A DNA stretch of 8,320 bases from an uncultured Ignavibacteria bacterium (GCA_937868245.1 CALMMI010000063.1:1-8320), one strand, 5' to 3'. Shown: positions 1 through 7,675, counted from the first letter of the stretch. Notes: a model not told the origin generated them from the sequence alone. Numbers and translations: made by a program.

Positions 1-1
1 G

Positions 2-283
2 GGTATGATACAAAAACTCGGATTTCCCCTTGCAATTCTCTTTTTCCTTATCATAAGCGGGATTGCAATTCAAAGTATCCGATTATCACGACGGTTGAAC
101 GATACCTTTTACATCTTTCTGGCAATAAGCTCGGCAGCAGGAATAGTTTCGATGTGCGTCATCAATTTTGTAGGCAGTACGTTTGATGCACGCGAAGGCA
201 TGTTTCTACTGGCAATACTATTCTCTTTTTCCTTCCTGGCTGAGCAGGAGCTTAAAAGACAAAATGCTCTTGTCAAGATATAA
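2..283 (+). CDS. C-terminal part of a multi-spanning membrane protein, probably O-antigen ligase/polymerase-like (5' end outside window)
   Basis: The reading frame is open to the left edge, so the ATG at 5 is probably internal and only the last 90 or so residues are visible. Counted from that ATG, they form three hydrophobic segments at about 6-26, 34-56 and 64-80, followed by a short charged tail (EQELKRQN). The pattern of a helix ending in a basic loop (RLSRR), a second helix, a short loop with GSTFDAREG and a last helix resembles the C-terminal end of O-antigen ligase/Wzy-type proteins, where a small 'FD' loop precedes the final helices. Those enzymes join or polymerise surface polysaccharide at the periplasmic face of the inner membrane. 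The catalytic periplasmic loop is not in the window, so this rests on topology and style only; another polytopic membrane protein is possible. It converges with the minus-strand cluster and is probably a separate transcription unit. Confidence 0.5.
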   Translation, partial: GMIQKLGFPLAILFFLIISGIAIQSIRLSRRLNDTFYIFLAISSAAGIVSMCVINFVGSTFDAREGMFLLAILFSFSFLAEQELKRQNALVKI

Positions 284-297
284 TTGATTTCCCTTCC

Positions 298-2247
298 CTA
301 CTTCACAACACTCATTGTTCGTGAATCAATATACATCCCTGCTTGGATAACATAATAGTACATACCTGAATTCAGATTTTCTGCTGAAAGGTCAATGCTA
401 TAATTACCGCCGATAAGTACCTGTGAACCATCTAAAATCGTTCTAACCAACTCTCCTGTCATTGTGTATATTTTCAACGTAACAGGTGCAGTTTCCTGGG
501 TTGAAAACTCGATGGACGTTGAATTACTGAACGGATTCGGTTTGTTTTGAGACAAATTAGGATTTGATGTAGAGTACTTTAGCGTAGTAATTGTACATTT
601 ACCTCCCGTTATAAATGGCGAACGTCCTGCAAGCGGAATAATATCAATGAATTGCAGTGAGTCTGTATGGAAATTACTTGCAACTACCCGCATTGGAGAT
701 ATTAGTGTGTCGGGTACAGTTACAAGGAATTTCAGTTCTGCAATTTGACCCGCTTTTACGTCATCCATATTTGTATAATTCAGGTTGATTGAACCAAGAG
801 CCGGACTTACACCAAGATTTTGAGTAATAGCCGAACTTGCTGAAAGGAATTTCAAACTAAACGGGTTATAGCTAACATTTACATCAAAATTCATAGCTTT
901 AAGCCAATAGGTATTTCCTTTGTATGTAGCTGAAAAATCCTTTTCGATAAAGACAGGGATTTTAACAGTATCACCAAGTGTACCTGCAAGTGAATCCGGG
1001 AATACAAAATTATTCGAAAATGCCAATCCCATTGGAATATCAGGAGCATACCCTGTTCCTGCCACACTTGTAGAATCGAATACCGTACACGGAACAATAG
1101 ACCGCGCTTTTAACTGGGGAGGTGCAGGAAATTCACGAGAAGGACAAAAACGAACAGTATAAACAATCGAATCACCTACATTTAACAACTGGTTGTTTGC
1201 CGGAACGCTTCCAACTATAGAAAGATCTTTTGCCAAACCAGGTAAGGAATCAACAACAACCGGAACATCACCTGTATTCTTAATCGTTATTGTTCTATCC
1301 GAGCAATCAAGTACACGCACACTATCAAAATTGACCGTATCAATAATTGTAATTTCTGTTTTTTGTACGATCACCTGACCTTCATCAGCCCCTGCTAGAA
1401 TTTGGAACAAAATAGTCTGTTCCGTATCAAAAGATATGCTGTCGACCGTTATTTTTTTGTTTGCACGGTTACCTGTTCTCGATAAAAATTTTGCAATTAA
1501 AAACGGTTTTAAGGAATCTACCGCACAGAAATTTTTCATTACAAACTCAGTACCGACTGTAGGAGACGGCTTTGCAGTAATTAAAGGCGAATACTGAGGG
1601 AAGCATTGCGTATTCAAGTAATCGGAAGTAGCCCCCACATACCGGAACTCGGTAGTATCATATCCCAAGCGGCAGAAAATATCCACTAAATTTGCAGGAA
1701 TTTGCCGAGATGTATAAACAGGTACAAACAATGTATCACAGGTTGTGATTTTAAATGTATCTATTTCAATCCGCTTATTATCAAAATTGAAATCCAATCC
1801 GAATGCCGGTGCAAAACCATTACCTGATAACTGAACCGTGGTATCAATATCCTTGCAAGGGTTACTTACATGCAGAAGCATCTTGGCTGTGTATGTCCTA
1901 GCCGCCCTCGGCTTAAAATCTACCCGGACTCTGAGAGTATCTCCTGGTTGTAATGTAATCGGAAATGGTCTGCCCTTGGTATCGGAATAGGAAAAGACTC
2001 TCTCATCGGGCATAAAACTTGCCGAATCTATTGTAACCGGATATTGATCAGGATTTGTAAGAATTGAAGGTATGATTACCGTAATAATTCTTGGAGTACT
2101 TATCGTATCTACACGTGCAGGTACAAACACATTCAAAGGAGGTGACGGTTTATAAAGCAACGACCTCTTGCCAATCAGAAACACCTTATATGATGCATTC
2201 CAACCGCTTCCGCTTGCTGCCAGACGCATGTTTGCAGCACAATCCAC
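298..2247 (-). CDS. C-terminal part of giant secreted protein: Ig-like and cohesin-like modules plus T9SS sorting tail (split by frameshift)
   Basis: The listed start is a GTG (2247). The frame is open further upstream to 2394, and residues encoded by 2391-2248 continue the module begun in the preceding gene, so this is best read as the 3' part of one broken gene. Only a weak purine stretch precedes the GTG and no ATG occurs upstream in this frame, so independent translation is doubtful. Visible order, from the GTG: end of an Ig-like module (1-36); a choice-of-anchor-D type module (about 38-146, with PGDTLRVRVDFKP); a cohesin-like module (about 148-295); another Ig-like module (about 300-402, with VGDSIVYTVRFCP); a second, clearer cohesin-like module (about 408-548, with GDTVKIPV, then NFDVNVSYNP and AGQIAELKFLV); and a T9SS type A sorting domain (about 562-649). 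The tail has the classical SQNKPNPFSN start, LKIYTMTGELV, and LNSGMYYYVI near the end. Such tails direct cargo through the outer membrane and are usually removed on the surface. No signal peptide is present on this piece. Confidence 0.85.
   Translation of the reverse strand: MDCAANMRLAASGSGWNASYKVFLIGKRSLLYKPSPPLNVFVPARVDTISTPRIITVIIPSILTNPDQYPVTIDSASFMPDERVFSYSDTKGRPFPITLQPGDTLRVRVDFKPRAARTYTAKMLLHVSNPCKDIDTTVQLSGNGFAPAFGLDFNFDNKRIEIDTFKITTCDTLFVPVYTSRQIPANLVDIFCRLGYDTTEFRYVGATSDYLNTQCFPQYSPLITAKPSPTVGTEFVMKNFCAVDSLKPFLIAKFLSRTGNRANKKITVDSISFDTEQTILFQILAGADEGQVIVQKTEITIIDTVNFDSVRVLDCSDRTITIKNTGDVPVVVDSLPGLAKDLSIVGSVPANNQLLNVGDSIVYTVRFCPSREFPAPPQLKARSIVPCTVFDSTSVAGTGYAPDIPMGLAFSNNFVFPDSLAGTLGDTVKIPVFIEKDFSATYKGNTYWLKAMNFDVNVSYNPFSLKFLSASSAITQNLGVSPALGSINLNYTNMDDVKAGQIAELKFLVTVPDTLISPMRVVASNFHTDSLQFIDIIPLAGRSPFITGGKCTITTLKYSTSNPNLSQNKPNPFSNSTSIEFSTQETAPVTLKIYTMTGELVRTILDGSQVLIGGNYSIDLSAENLNSGMYYYVIQAGMYIDSRTMSVVK
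302..325. terminator. Imperfect hairpin at the convergent gene ends (weak terminator candidate)
   Basis: TTCACAACA (302-310) can pair with TGTT-C-GTGAA (316-325) around the loop CTCAT, giving nine pairs with one bulged C. It lies 19 bases after the plus-strand stop and overlaps the last codons of the minus-strand gene. No T-run follows on either strand, so a role in termination is only possible, not shown. Confidence 0.2.
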
Positions 2248-2305
2248 ATACTTATCTTCGGCAGGAGTTCTTGGGCAAAATACAACCCTAACTGTATCTC
2301 GCGTA

Positions 2306-5305
2306 TCAGGTGGTATCGAATACGGGAACGTTCCACTTGGGGAATAGGAAGATGTCCATGTCCAGAATTGAGGAGTTCCGCCGGGTACAAGAATCTACTT
2401 TCATGGGATGGACCAGTGATTGATTTACAAGCGGTATTTCGCGCACTATACAATCGCATGGTTTTACAAATCCCCAGTTTACGAGTGATACGGGAGCTTC
2501 AAGTTTCAGGATAATTCCCCGAGCCTTCAAATTTCCTGTTGTGCTGATTGCAGCACATGGGGATTCTGAAAAAACCTTCACTTGCCCATCATACGTTTGG
2601 GCTGCTAATGGAGCAAATTCCAAAACTACCTGAATTGAATCGCGTGGATTTAATACTGATTTTATCGGACGGCTTGTTGAAATCAACGTAAAGCCGGGTG
2701 GTATGTATATACTGTCAACTCTAACCGGTAATATTGATATATTTTCAATGGTAATGGAATCCCGTTTCTTATCCCCTACTTCCAATGTTCCAAAAACTGT
2801 TAGTGTTGTAACTGCCAACTTAGGAGAAGTTGAAGTACCAAACAATGGTGCAGCCCACTGCACATTTTGGGACATATATTTCAAGTAGGCACGGTCTGCG
2901 CGGTCCACTGTAACATCATTGGGTGTATATCGGAATATAAACCTTGTTGACTTATTTGCGGGAATTGTTATCGATTGCGGTACCGACGGCGGATCGATAA
3001 TTGTATATCTTCCCGATGGGTCACTAAGTTGGATTTGAGTAATTGTTTGATCGGTATTTACGATATTGATAATATCGAGCGTATCAAGTGCCGACTGGCA
3101 GCCGACCACATTGTCAGTTCGCATAACAATCGGATCGAACTTAAATGTCTCTATTATCCCCTGCCCCCTGATTGGAATACAATCGGTGGTAAAACACCGT
3201 TGTTCAAACAAACATAACTCATCTATATATAATGAATCTTTAAGAGGTCTGAACGTAATTGGTATAGCAACAGAATCGCCCTTACGAATTGTAACGGATT
3301 TTGTTCCGGTAAGGAAAAACACCTGACCCGATTTTGGATAAAACGATACCCGCAAATCATCCGGTGCTTTATTCTTTGCTATAACGGTTATTGTTTTTTC
3401 CTGTCCGACTATTACATTTCCGAAGTCAGCAAGATTTGTTGACCATTCAACCTTTGCCTCGTAACCGATTCCGCTAATATACACTTTACGTATAATTGAG
3501 CAGTTGGATCCCTGAACATGGGCAATAATAATAACTGAATCCTTGAACGGACCTGATTTGTTAGGGAAAAATCTGAACACATTTTGTTCCTGCCCTGTTG
3601 CTACTTTCATTACAAACGGGAATCGAAGGCGTCTCCCCGTAAACCCTGTTGGTATTTTAACGGTATCAACGGTAACCTCGCGTGAGGTTAGGTTTTTCCA
3701 TGTCCACATGATTGGGTCGCTTAATTGTCCTACGCATACACTTCCGAATTTTGAAGAATGGAGGCGGTTTTTCCCGCTTGGGTCGTATAAACCTAATACT
3801 TCCCGTACAACTCCCCGGATAGGTATTACAACTATTCCCGGACACTTATCATCTGAAATTGTTTTTAGGGTATCATAATACATACCCGAAGTATCTTTCG
3901 AGTGAAAGCGTACCGTAACATCAATGCAGCCTCCGACAGGTATGGTAACAGGAAGTTTGTTTTTAGCAGGATTTACAACTTCAAACATCTGTGGGTAATA
4001 TAAATTAAATCCGCTAATAGTAAGTGGTCTGCCAGCCCCTACACTATCACTTTGATTACAAATTTTGAACGTAGTGTCTTTATATAATTGTTCCTGGCAT
4101 CCGGCATACAAAGTATCGAAATTAAGCCTTGTTTTTGTGTATCTAAGTTCAGTAAGCCGTGTGAGTCTTATTGGAATCAGGATTTCTGTACCGCAGGAAT
4201 TGGTGGGAGTAATTTTAAGATCAGCAACAATACTACCGGTAAGTGATGAGTTAAATCGTACTTGGAATGTAACTGGAACTAATGAAGCAAGCGTAGCTGA
4301 GTTTTGCGTCAAACTAAATGCACTTGCATCACGGTTATCTATTTTCATAGTAACAGAACTTCCACAAAGAGATGTATCTGTAATAGTGACATCAAATGTT
4401 TGAGAGCTTACGCACTTAACTGTAGTTGTTATCGAAGTGACTGATGCGACAACTGTTTGTGGTACAGTACGTGTAGATTTTTGGCAACTTGCACCTGATT
4501 TCATTTCACCTACATAATTTTTGCCGGTGGCATCACACAAGTTTATACTCCCTGATGTTTCATTGCAGCGATAATATACTAATAGCCCTGCTTCATTCCC
4601 ATTCAGTTCCTTATTCTTTTGGCAGAGTATTTCGTTTGGAGTAATGGCGCGTGTCCATATCCTAATTTCGTCCATTTGCCCCTTGAAATTTTGATAGAGT
4701 GATTTATTATCAGATAAGCCGTTACAACTTCCTATTTGCAAAGGGACTTTTGATTGCTGCTTTTCATCGGTAGGGCGTAAATATTTTGTAGGGTAAAGCG
4801 CGTTTGATGCTGATGCAACAAGCAATCCGTTTATATACAGGTAGGAAGTTTGGCTTGCACCGTCGAACACGGCTGCAATATGAGTCCATTTACCAAAATT
4901 GGATGCAAAAGGTGTTCTTGCAATTGTGTTATCTGTGCTTTTGAGTTTTGTACCATCTCCGTTCACCTCAAAAACTAATTCGTCATTAGGGTTTACATAC
5001 ACTACCCAAACATCATTCACATCAAATGACGGTCCCCAAAGCCCACCTATGAACTGCTGTTTGCCTGCAACCCGGGTAAGGTTAATCCAACTTTCAAATG
5101 TAAGTGCCGTTTGTAGTTTATCCTTAATTGAATACTTGGTAACATCTACATAATGCGTACCTTTATCACTAAAAACAGTCAGTGTGAGAGCAGGTGAATT
5201 ATTACACGCTTTGTCCTTATCACAAGCTGCAGGAAATTGCGCTTGCAAGTTCCTACCTGATAACGAGAAAAGAATCGCAATTAAACTAACTGTAAATATT
5301 TTCAT
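2306..5305 (-). CDS. N-terminal part of giant secreted protein: signal peptide, LamG-like domain and choice-of-anchor-D/Ig-like repeats (truncated by frameshift)
   Basis: This 999-codon frame starts at an ATG with a good Sec signal peptide: MKIFTVSLIAILFSLSG, likely cleaved after LQA (residue 22). A LamG/concanavalin-A-like domain spans about 40-270, with WTHIAAVFDG (140-149), LYINGLLVAS (156-165) and GQMDEIRIWTRA (209-220). It is followed by Ig-like beta modules of about 100 residues (roughly 288-384, 385-500, 510-616, 617-720, 722-830, 832-932 and 934 onward) of the choice-of-anchor-D/ASPM-SPD-2-Hydin kind, with recurring patterns such as VDSIYIPPGF and DSIQVVLEFAP. LamG domains often bind glycans or proteins and the Ig-like modules act as stalks; the actual ligand is unknown. 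From residue 973 the sequence loses module character (CTRRNSS...) and stops after 27 residues, while the expected continuation (LVPGGTPQFW...) lies in another frame. A weak GAAAGG lies 11 bases before the start. The gene follows the zinc-ribbon gene after 48 bases. Confidence 0.88.
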   Translation of the reverse strand: MKIFTVSLIAILFSLSGRNLQAQFPAACDKDKACNNSPALTLTVFSDKGTHYVDVTKYSIKDKLQTALTFESWINLTRVAGKQQFIGGLWGPSFDVNDVWVVYVNPNDELVFEVNGDGTKLKSTDNTIARTPFASNFGKWTHIAAVFDGASQTSYLYINGLLVASASNALYPTKYLRPTDEKQQSKVPLQIGSCNGLSDNKSLYQNFKGQMDEIRIWTRAITPNEILCQKNKELNGNEAGLLVYYRCNETSGSINLCDATGKNYVGEMKSGASCQKSTRTVPQTVVASVTSITTTVKCVSSQTFDVTITDTSLCGSSVTMKIDNRDASAFSLTQNSATLASLVPVTFQVRFNSSLTGSIVADLKITPTNSCGTEILIPIRLTRLTELRYTKTRLNFDTLYAGCQEQLYKDTTFKICNQSDSVGAGRPLTISGFNLYYPQMFEVVNPAKNKLPVTIPVGGCIDVTVRFHSKDTSGMYYDTLKTISDDKCPGIVVIPIRGVVREVLGLYDPSGKNRLHSSKFGSVCVGQLSDPIMWTWKNLTSREVTVDTVKIPTGFTGRRLRFPFVMKVATGQEQNVFRFFPNKSGPFKDSVIIIAHVQGSNCSIIRKVYISGIGYEAKVEWSTNLADFGNVIVGQEKTITVIAKNKAPDDLRVSFYPKSGQVFFLTGTKSVTIRKGDSVAIPITFRPLKDSLYIDELCLFEQRCFTTDCIPIRGQGIIETFKFDPIVMRTDNVVGCQSALDTLDIINIVNTDQTITQIQLSDPSGRYTIIDPPSVPQSITIPANKSTRFIFRYTPNDVTVDRADRAYLKYMSQNVQWAAPLFGTSTSPKLAVTTLTVFGTLEVGDKKRDSITIENISILPVRVDSIYIPPGFTLISTSRPIKSVLNPRDSIQVVLEFAPLAAQTYDGQVKVFSESPCAAISTTGNLKARGIILKLEAPVSLVNWGFVKPCDCIVREIPLVNQSLVHPMKVDSCTRRNSSILDMDIFLFPKWNVPVFDTT
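2389..2395 (-). other. Frameshift junction splitting the giant surface-protein gene
   Basis: On the minus strand the codons AAA GTA GAT TCT (KVDS, residues 969-972 of the upstream part) should be followed by the next strand of the module, but the same frame gives CTRRNSS and a stop at 2306. The frame used by the downstream gene gives LVPGGTPQFW from the CTT at 2391, which matches the module's style (compare VDSIYIPPGF in the previous module). The observed GATTCTTGTA would be restored by two bases, for example GATTCTCTTGTA. This suggests loss of one TC unit from a TCTC run; insertion of one base is the alternative. The joined product would be about 1669 residues. Confidence 0.8.
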
Positions 5306-5353
5306 AGGATAAAATGCCTTTCAGTTTCATTAGGATAAGGTGCAAAAACAACC

Positions 5354-6052
5354 TTAGAGAGCAATTTTCAATTGGCTTTGAGTACTTTGTAGTAATCCTC
5401 GATATACCAATACCCCGTACAAAAGAGTAAAAAAAGTCTTTATAAAATCGTAATACCCCCAAAAAATCAACCCTTTTTGAACGGGAATATTCCAAAACGG
5501 ACTTAACATATCGATGAAAAATGCAAAAAGGATAAACACCGTCATCATTGCCCGTACAAATAAATCACGTTCAACAGACAATTTTAGAACTGTGTGGACA
5601 AACCTTGCAACTACCAATGCAAACGCGCCGAAAAATGTAGAAAGCGACAAGTAAACACTAATCGATACAATGGTTTGAACAATATCATTGCCAAAATCCA
5701 ATTTTGCCATCCACACCCCATAGACAGGGTCGTTATACAGTTTGAACGTTCCAGCAAAAGTTGCCATCAAGAGCATTGTAAACAGATGGGGGTACCGCCC
5801 CCTTTGTCTGTCTTCATTATACTTTAGAGGACGGAATGTAATCAGTTTAACTGCTGTCATCATCTTGAAAAAATCACGTATTGCAATATTTTCAAATGCA
5901 TCCAGCAGTCTCGGTATCAATGTTGTGAGTAACACAGGCTCTTCGTCCGAATACTCCTCTGTTTCAGCCTCGAGTAAAATTCCGCATTCAGGACAGTATT
6001 TAGCACCGTCAGGTAATTTACCACCGCATGAATGACAATAGTTGAATTGCAT
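5354..6052 (-). CDS. Zinc-ribbon multi-spanning inner-membrane protein of unknown function
   Basis: The 232-residue product opens with a compact zinc ribbon: two CxxC knuckles (C6/C9 and C20/C23) in the contexts YCHSCGG and YCPECGI, which likely hold one zinc ion in the cytoplasm. An acidic linker follows (about 28-39, EAETEEYSDEEP), then an amphipathic stretch (about 46-75) ending in FRPLKY, then about four hydrophobic segments (roughly 88-105, 122-150, 163-185, 195-218). The layout of a ribbon, 'RDFFKMM...FRPL', a charged loop and helices resembles DUF3667-like or Yip1-like membrane proteins, but I cannot assign it to either with assurance. It sits between the DUF1501 gene (18 bases away) and the giant secreted protein (48 bases away), so it is probably co-transcribed and may serve their assembly or regulation; that is inference. 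No clear Shine-Dalgarno sequence precedes the ATG. The start is chosen because the ribbon begins immediately after it. Confidence 0.8.
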   Translation of the reverse strand: MQFNYCHSCGGKLPDGAKYCPECGILLEAETEEYSDEEPVLLTTLIPRLLDAFENIAIRDFFKMMTAVKLITFRPLKYNEDRQRGRYPHLFTMLLMATFAGTFKLYNDPVYGVWMAKLDFGNDIVQTIVSISVYLSLSTFFGAFALVVARFVHTVLKLSVERDLFVRAMMTVFILFAFFIDMLSPFWNIPVQKGLIFWGYYDFIKTFFTLLYGVLVYRGLLQSTQSQLKIAL

Positions 6053-6070
6053 AGTTACTTGAATGCTGCT

Positions 6071-7654
6071 CTATCGCTGAACAATGATATTCCCCACCAA
6101 ATGGCGTCCGCCGATTGTAACTGTACAGAGGTACGTTCCGCTGGCTGATTTTAATTCAACAGGGATACGCTGTGTACCTGTTTCCAATATGCCGCTGAAT
6201 ATCGATTCACTTATTTTACCTGTAATATCAAGTAATGAAATTTCCACTTTGGATTGCTTCGTAAGTTCAAAGGATATTTCAGTTTTACCTGATGTAACGT
6301 TTGGAGTGATTAATAGTTCCTGTGCGGGGAAATCAGGCATATCCATAACTCCTGTAACCGGGGATTGAAGAACGGGTAAGGCTACCAGAGATTCATCTTT
6401 CAAGAGCGAACGGGCTTCGTCTTTAGTTGCACCAAACCACGTTTGTAGAATATCTGCATACACACGTCTGTAATCATTCTTAAATTGAAGATCATTGTTG
6501 CTGTTTAATTCGGATAAATTTGGATTCTCACCATATATTGCTGAGTTTACACGTGTACCGAATACAAACTGAACTGATGCAGCACCGTGATCAGTTCCCC
6601 TGCTTCCATTTTCGGCTGGACGGCGACCAAATTCAGAGACAGTCATTCCAACCACACGATTTGCAAATCCCTGTTGAAGGGCATCACCGATAAACTGGCT
6701 AATTCCATTAGATAAAGCATTTAACAAGTTCGGATGATTTCCACCGAGACTTACATCTTGTTGTTGAACATGGGTGTCGAACCCACCCATTGAGCACATA
6801 AACACTTTTGTTTTTAATCCACCGGATATGAGCCGTGCAATAAGTTTCATTTGCTGGGCGAACCCTTGAGAATAATCTAGAGTATTCTTACCCTTATCAA
6901 ACGCAGTTTTGATTACCTGGGAATATTTATCCGATTCTAATGCTATAGTACGGATATAGTTAAACTCATTAGCGTAAGCAGTTTTATCGTCAATAAGTTG
7001 CTCGTCGGGAGAGAGTCCTTGTCCCAGTTTGAAGAATGAATCAGGGTCGGTAAGAGCGATCCCCATATCCCCTTTTTCACTTTGGAATGCAAGTGACAAT
7101 GTACCCCCAATTTGAACACAAAGCGGGTCATCAGGAATTTCAGTAGGGAAATTCGGGAGACGGTTAGCAAAGTAACGTCCTATCCATCCATCGGTCAGCC
7201 GTGTGTTCGGGTCTGAATTATTCAATCCTGAAAGCCAAATATCGGTAGATCTAAAATGAGAAAGATTTGGATTTTCATACCCTACTCCCTGAACAACTGC
7301 TAAACGTCCTGTGTCCATTAACCCTAAAAACCCGTTACCATATACATTATTAACAAGTGCAGGATGGAAGTAATAATTGGTATTGCCGTATCGTTTTGCT
7401 TTATCTTTCGGTACAGCAATTTCGGGACGAAGTTTATAATAATTGTCATCTTCTGCCGGGATAAACGTATTCAATCCGTCATTCCCGCCAAATAACTGTA
7501 TGATGATTAATATTGCATCGTTTTCCATTGCCTGTGAACCTAAAACTCCAACTGGAGATTTAGCATACACCGGGATTCCGCCGATAAGTTGAGGAGCAAG
7601 AGCTGCACCTGCTGCAATCGCTGCCGATGACTGAAGAAAGTTTCTGCGTTTCAT
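6071..7654 (-). CDS. DUF1501 family protein (alkaline phosphatase/sulfatase-like superfamily) with Tat signal and T9SS-like C-terminal tail
   Basis: The 527-residue product begins with a twin-arginine signal (KRRNFLQSS, then an alanine-rich hydrophobic stretch to about residue 25), typical of DUF1501 proteins, which are exported folded. Family motifs are present in order: FGGNDGLNTF (55-64), LSHFRSTDIW (131-140), GGFDTH (290-295), SEFGRR (340-345) and GTDHG (353-357). In the alkaline phosphatase-like superfamily the aspartates and histidines of the last motifs would be metal-ligand candidates, here D293, H295, D355 and H356. No substrate is established for the family. The core ends near 430. 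Residues about 449-527 form an added beta domain (ITPNVTSGKTEISFEL, VEISLLDITG, SGTYLCTVTIGG) that fits a T9SS type A sorting domain, although the usual PNP is PNV. A good ribosome binding site precedes the ATG. The gene follows the DUF1800 gene after 21 bases; DUF1800-DUF1501 pairing is common across phyla. Confidence 0.93.
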   Translation of the reverse strand: MKRRNFLQSSAAIAAGAALAPQLIGGIPVYAKSPVGVLGSQAMENDAILIIIQLFGGNDGLNTFIPAEDDNYYKLRPEIAVPKDKAKRYGNTNYYFHPALVNNVYGNGFLGLMDTGRLAVVQGVGYENPNLSHFRSTDIWLSGLNNSDPNTRLTDGWIGRYFANRLPNFPTEIPDDPLCVQIGGTLSLAFQSEKGDMGIALTDPDSFFKLGQGLSPDEQLIDDKTAYANEFNYIRTIALESDKYSQVIKTAFDKGKNTLDYSQGFAQQMKLIARLISGGLKTKVFMCSMGGFDTHVQQQDVSLGGNHPNLLNALSNGISQFIGDALQQGFANRVVGMTVSEFGRRPAENGSRGTDHGAASVQFVFGTRVNSAIYGENPNLSELNSNNDLQFKNDYRRVYADILQTWFGATKDEARSLLKDESLVALPVLQSPVTGVMDMPDFPAQELLITPNVTSGKTEISFELTKQSKVEISLLDITGKISESIFSGILETGTQRIPVELKSASGTYLCTVTIGGRHLVGNIIVQR

Positions 7655-7663
7655 AGTTTTTTG

Positions 7664-7669
7664 TTCCTC
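7664..7669 (-). promoter_or_regulatory. Shine-Dalgarno site of the DUF1501 gene
   Basis: The minus strand reads GAGGAA, then nine bases (CAAAAAACT), then the ATG at 7654. It lies in the 21-base gap after the DUF1800 stop codon. It is the clearest ribosome binding site in the window and supports the chosen start. Confidence 0.6.
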
Positions 7670-7675
7670 AAATAA

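Noticed and set aside
258..274. GACAA/TTGTC stem followed by TTTT on the minus strand as a terminator of the cluster
   Set aside because: Only five pairs, mostly A-T, with a short T-run inside the opposite gene's coding region; too weak to annotate.
2380..2400. Programmed ribosomal frameshifting at the junction of the giant gene
   Set aside because: No slippery heptamer, no stop codon in the shift site and no evident strong stem just downstream. The upstream frame continues for 27 unrelated codons before stopping, which fits an indel better.
2175..2459. A 94-codon minus-strand frame across the split in the giant gene
   Set aside because: It is the third frame at the junction and shows no Ig-like module pattern, so it is not the missing link; the two flanking frames join directly without it.
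3543..4403. Plus-strand open frames of about 110 codons (3543-3878 and 4065-4403) opposite the giant gene
   Set aside because: They have no recognisable domains or ribosome binding sites and lie wholly opposite a well-supported coding region, so they are shadow frames.
5306..5353. A separate promoter for the giant gene in the 48-base gap
   Set aside because: No TAnnTTTG-type Bacteroidota -7 element or sigma-70-like pair at suitable spacing was seen; co-transcription with upstream genes is simpler.
5286..5495. A 69-codon minus-strand frame overlapping the end of the zinc-ribbon gene and the start of the giant gene
   Set aside because: Most of it lies in another frame of the zinc-ribbon gene's last membrane segment. 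Only its final 14 codons were kept as a minor observation.
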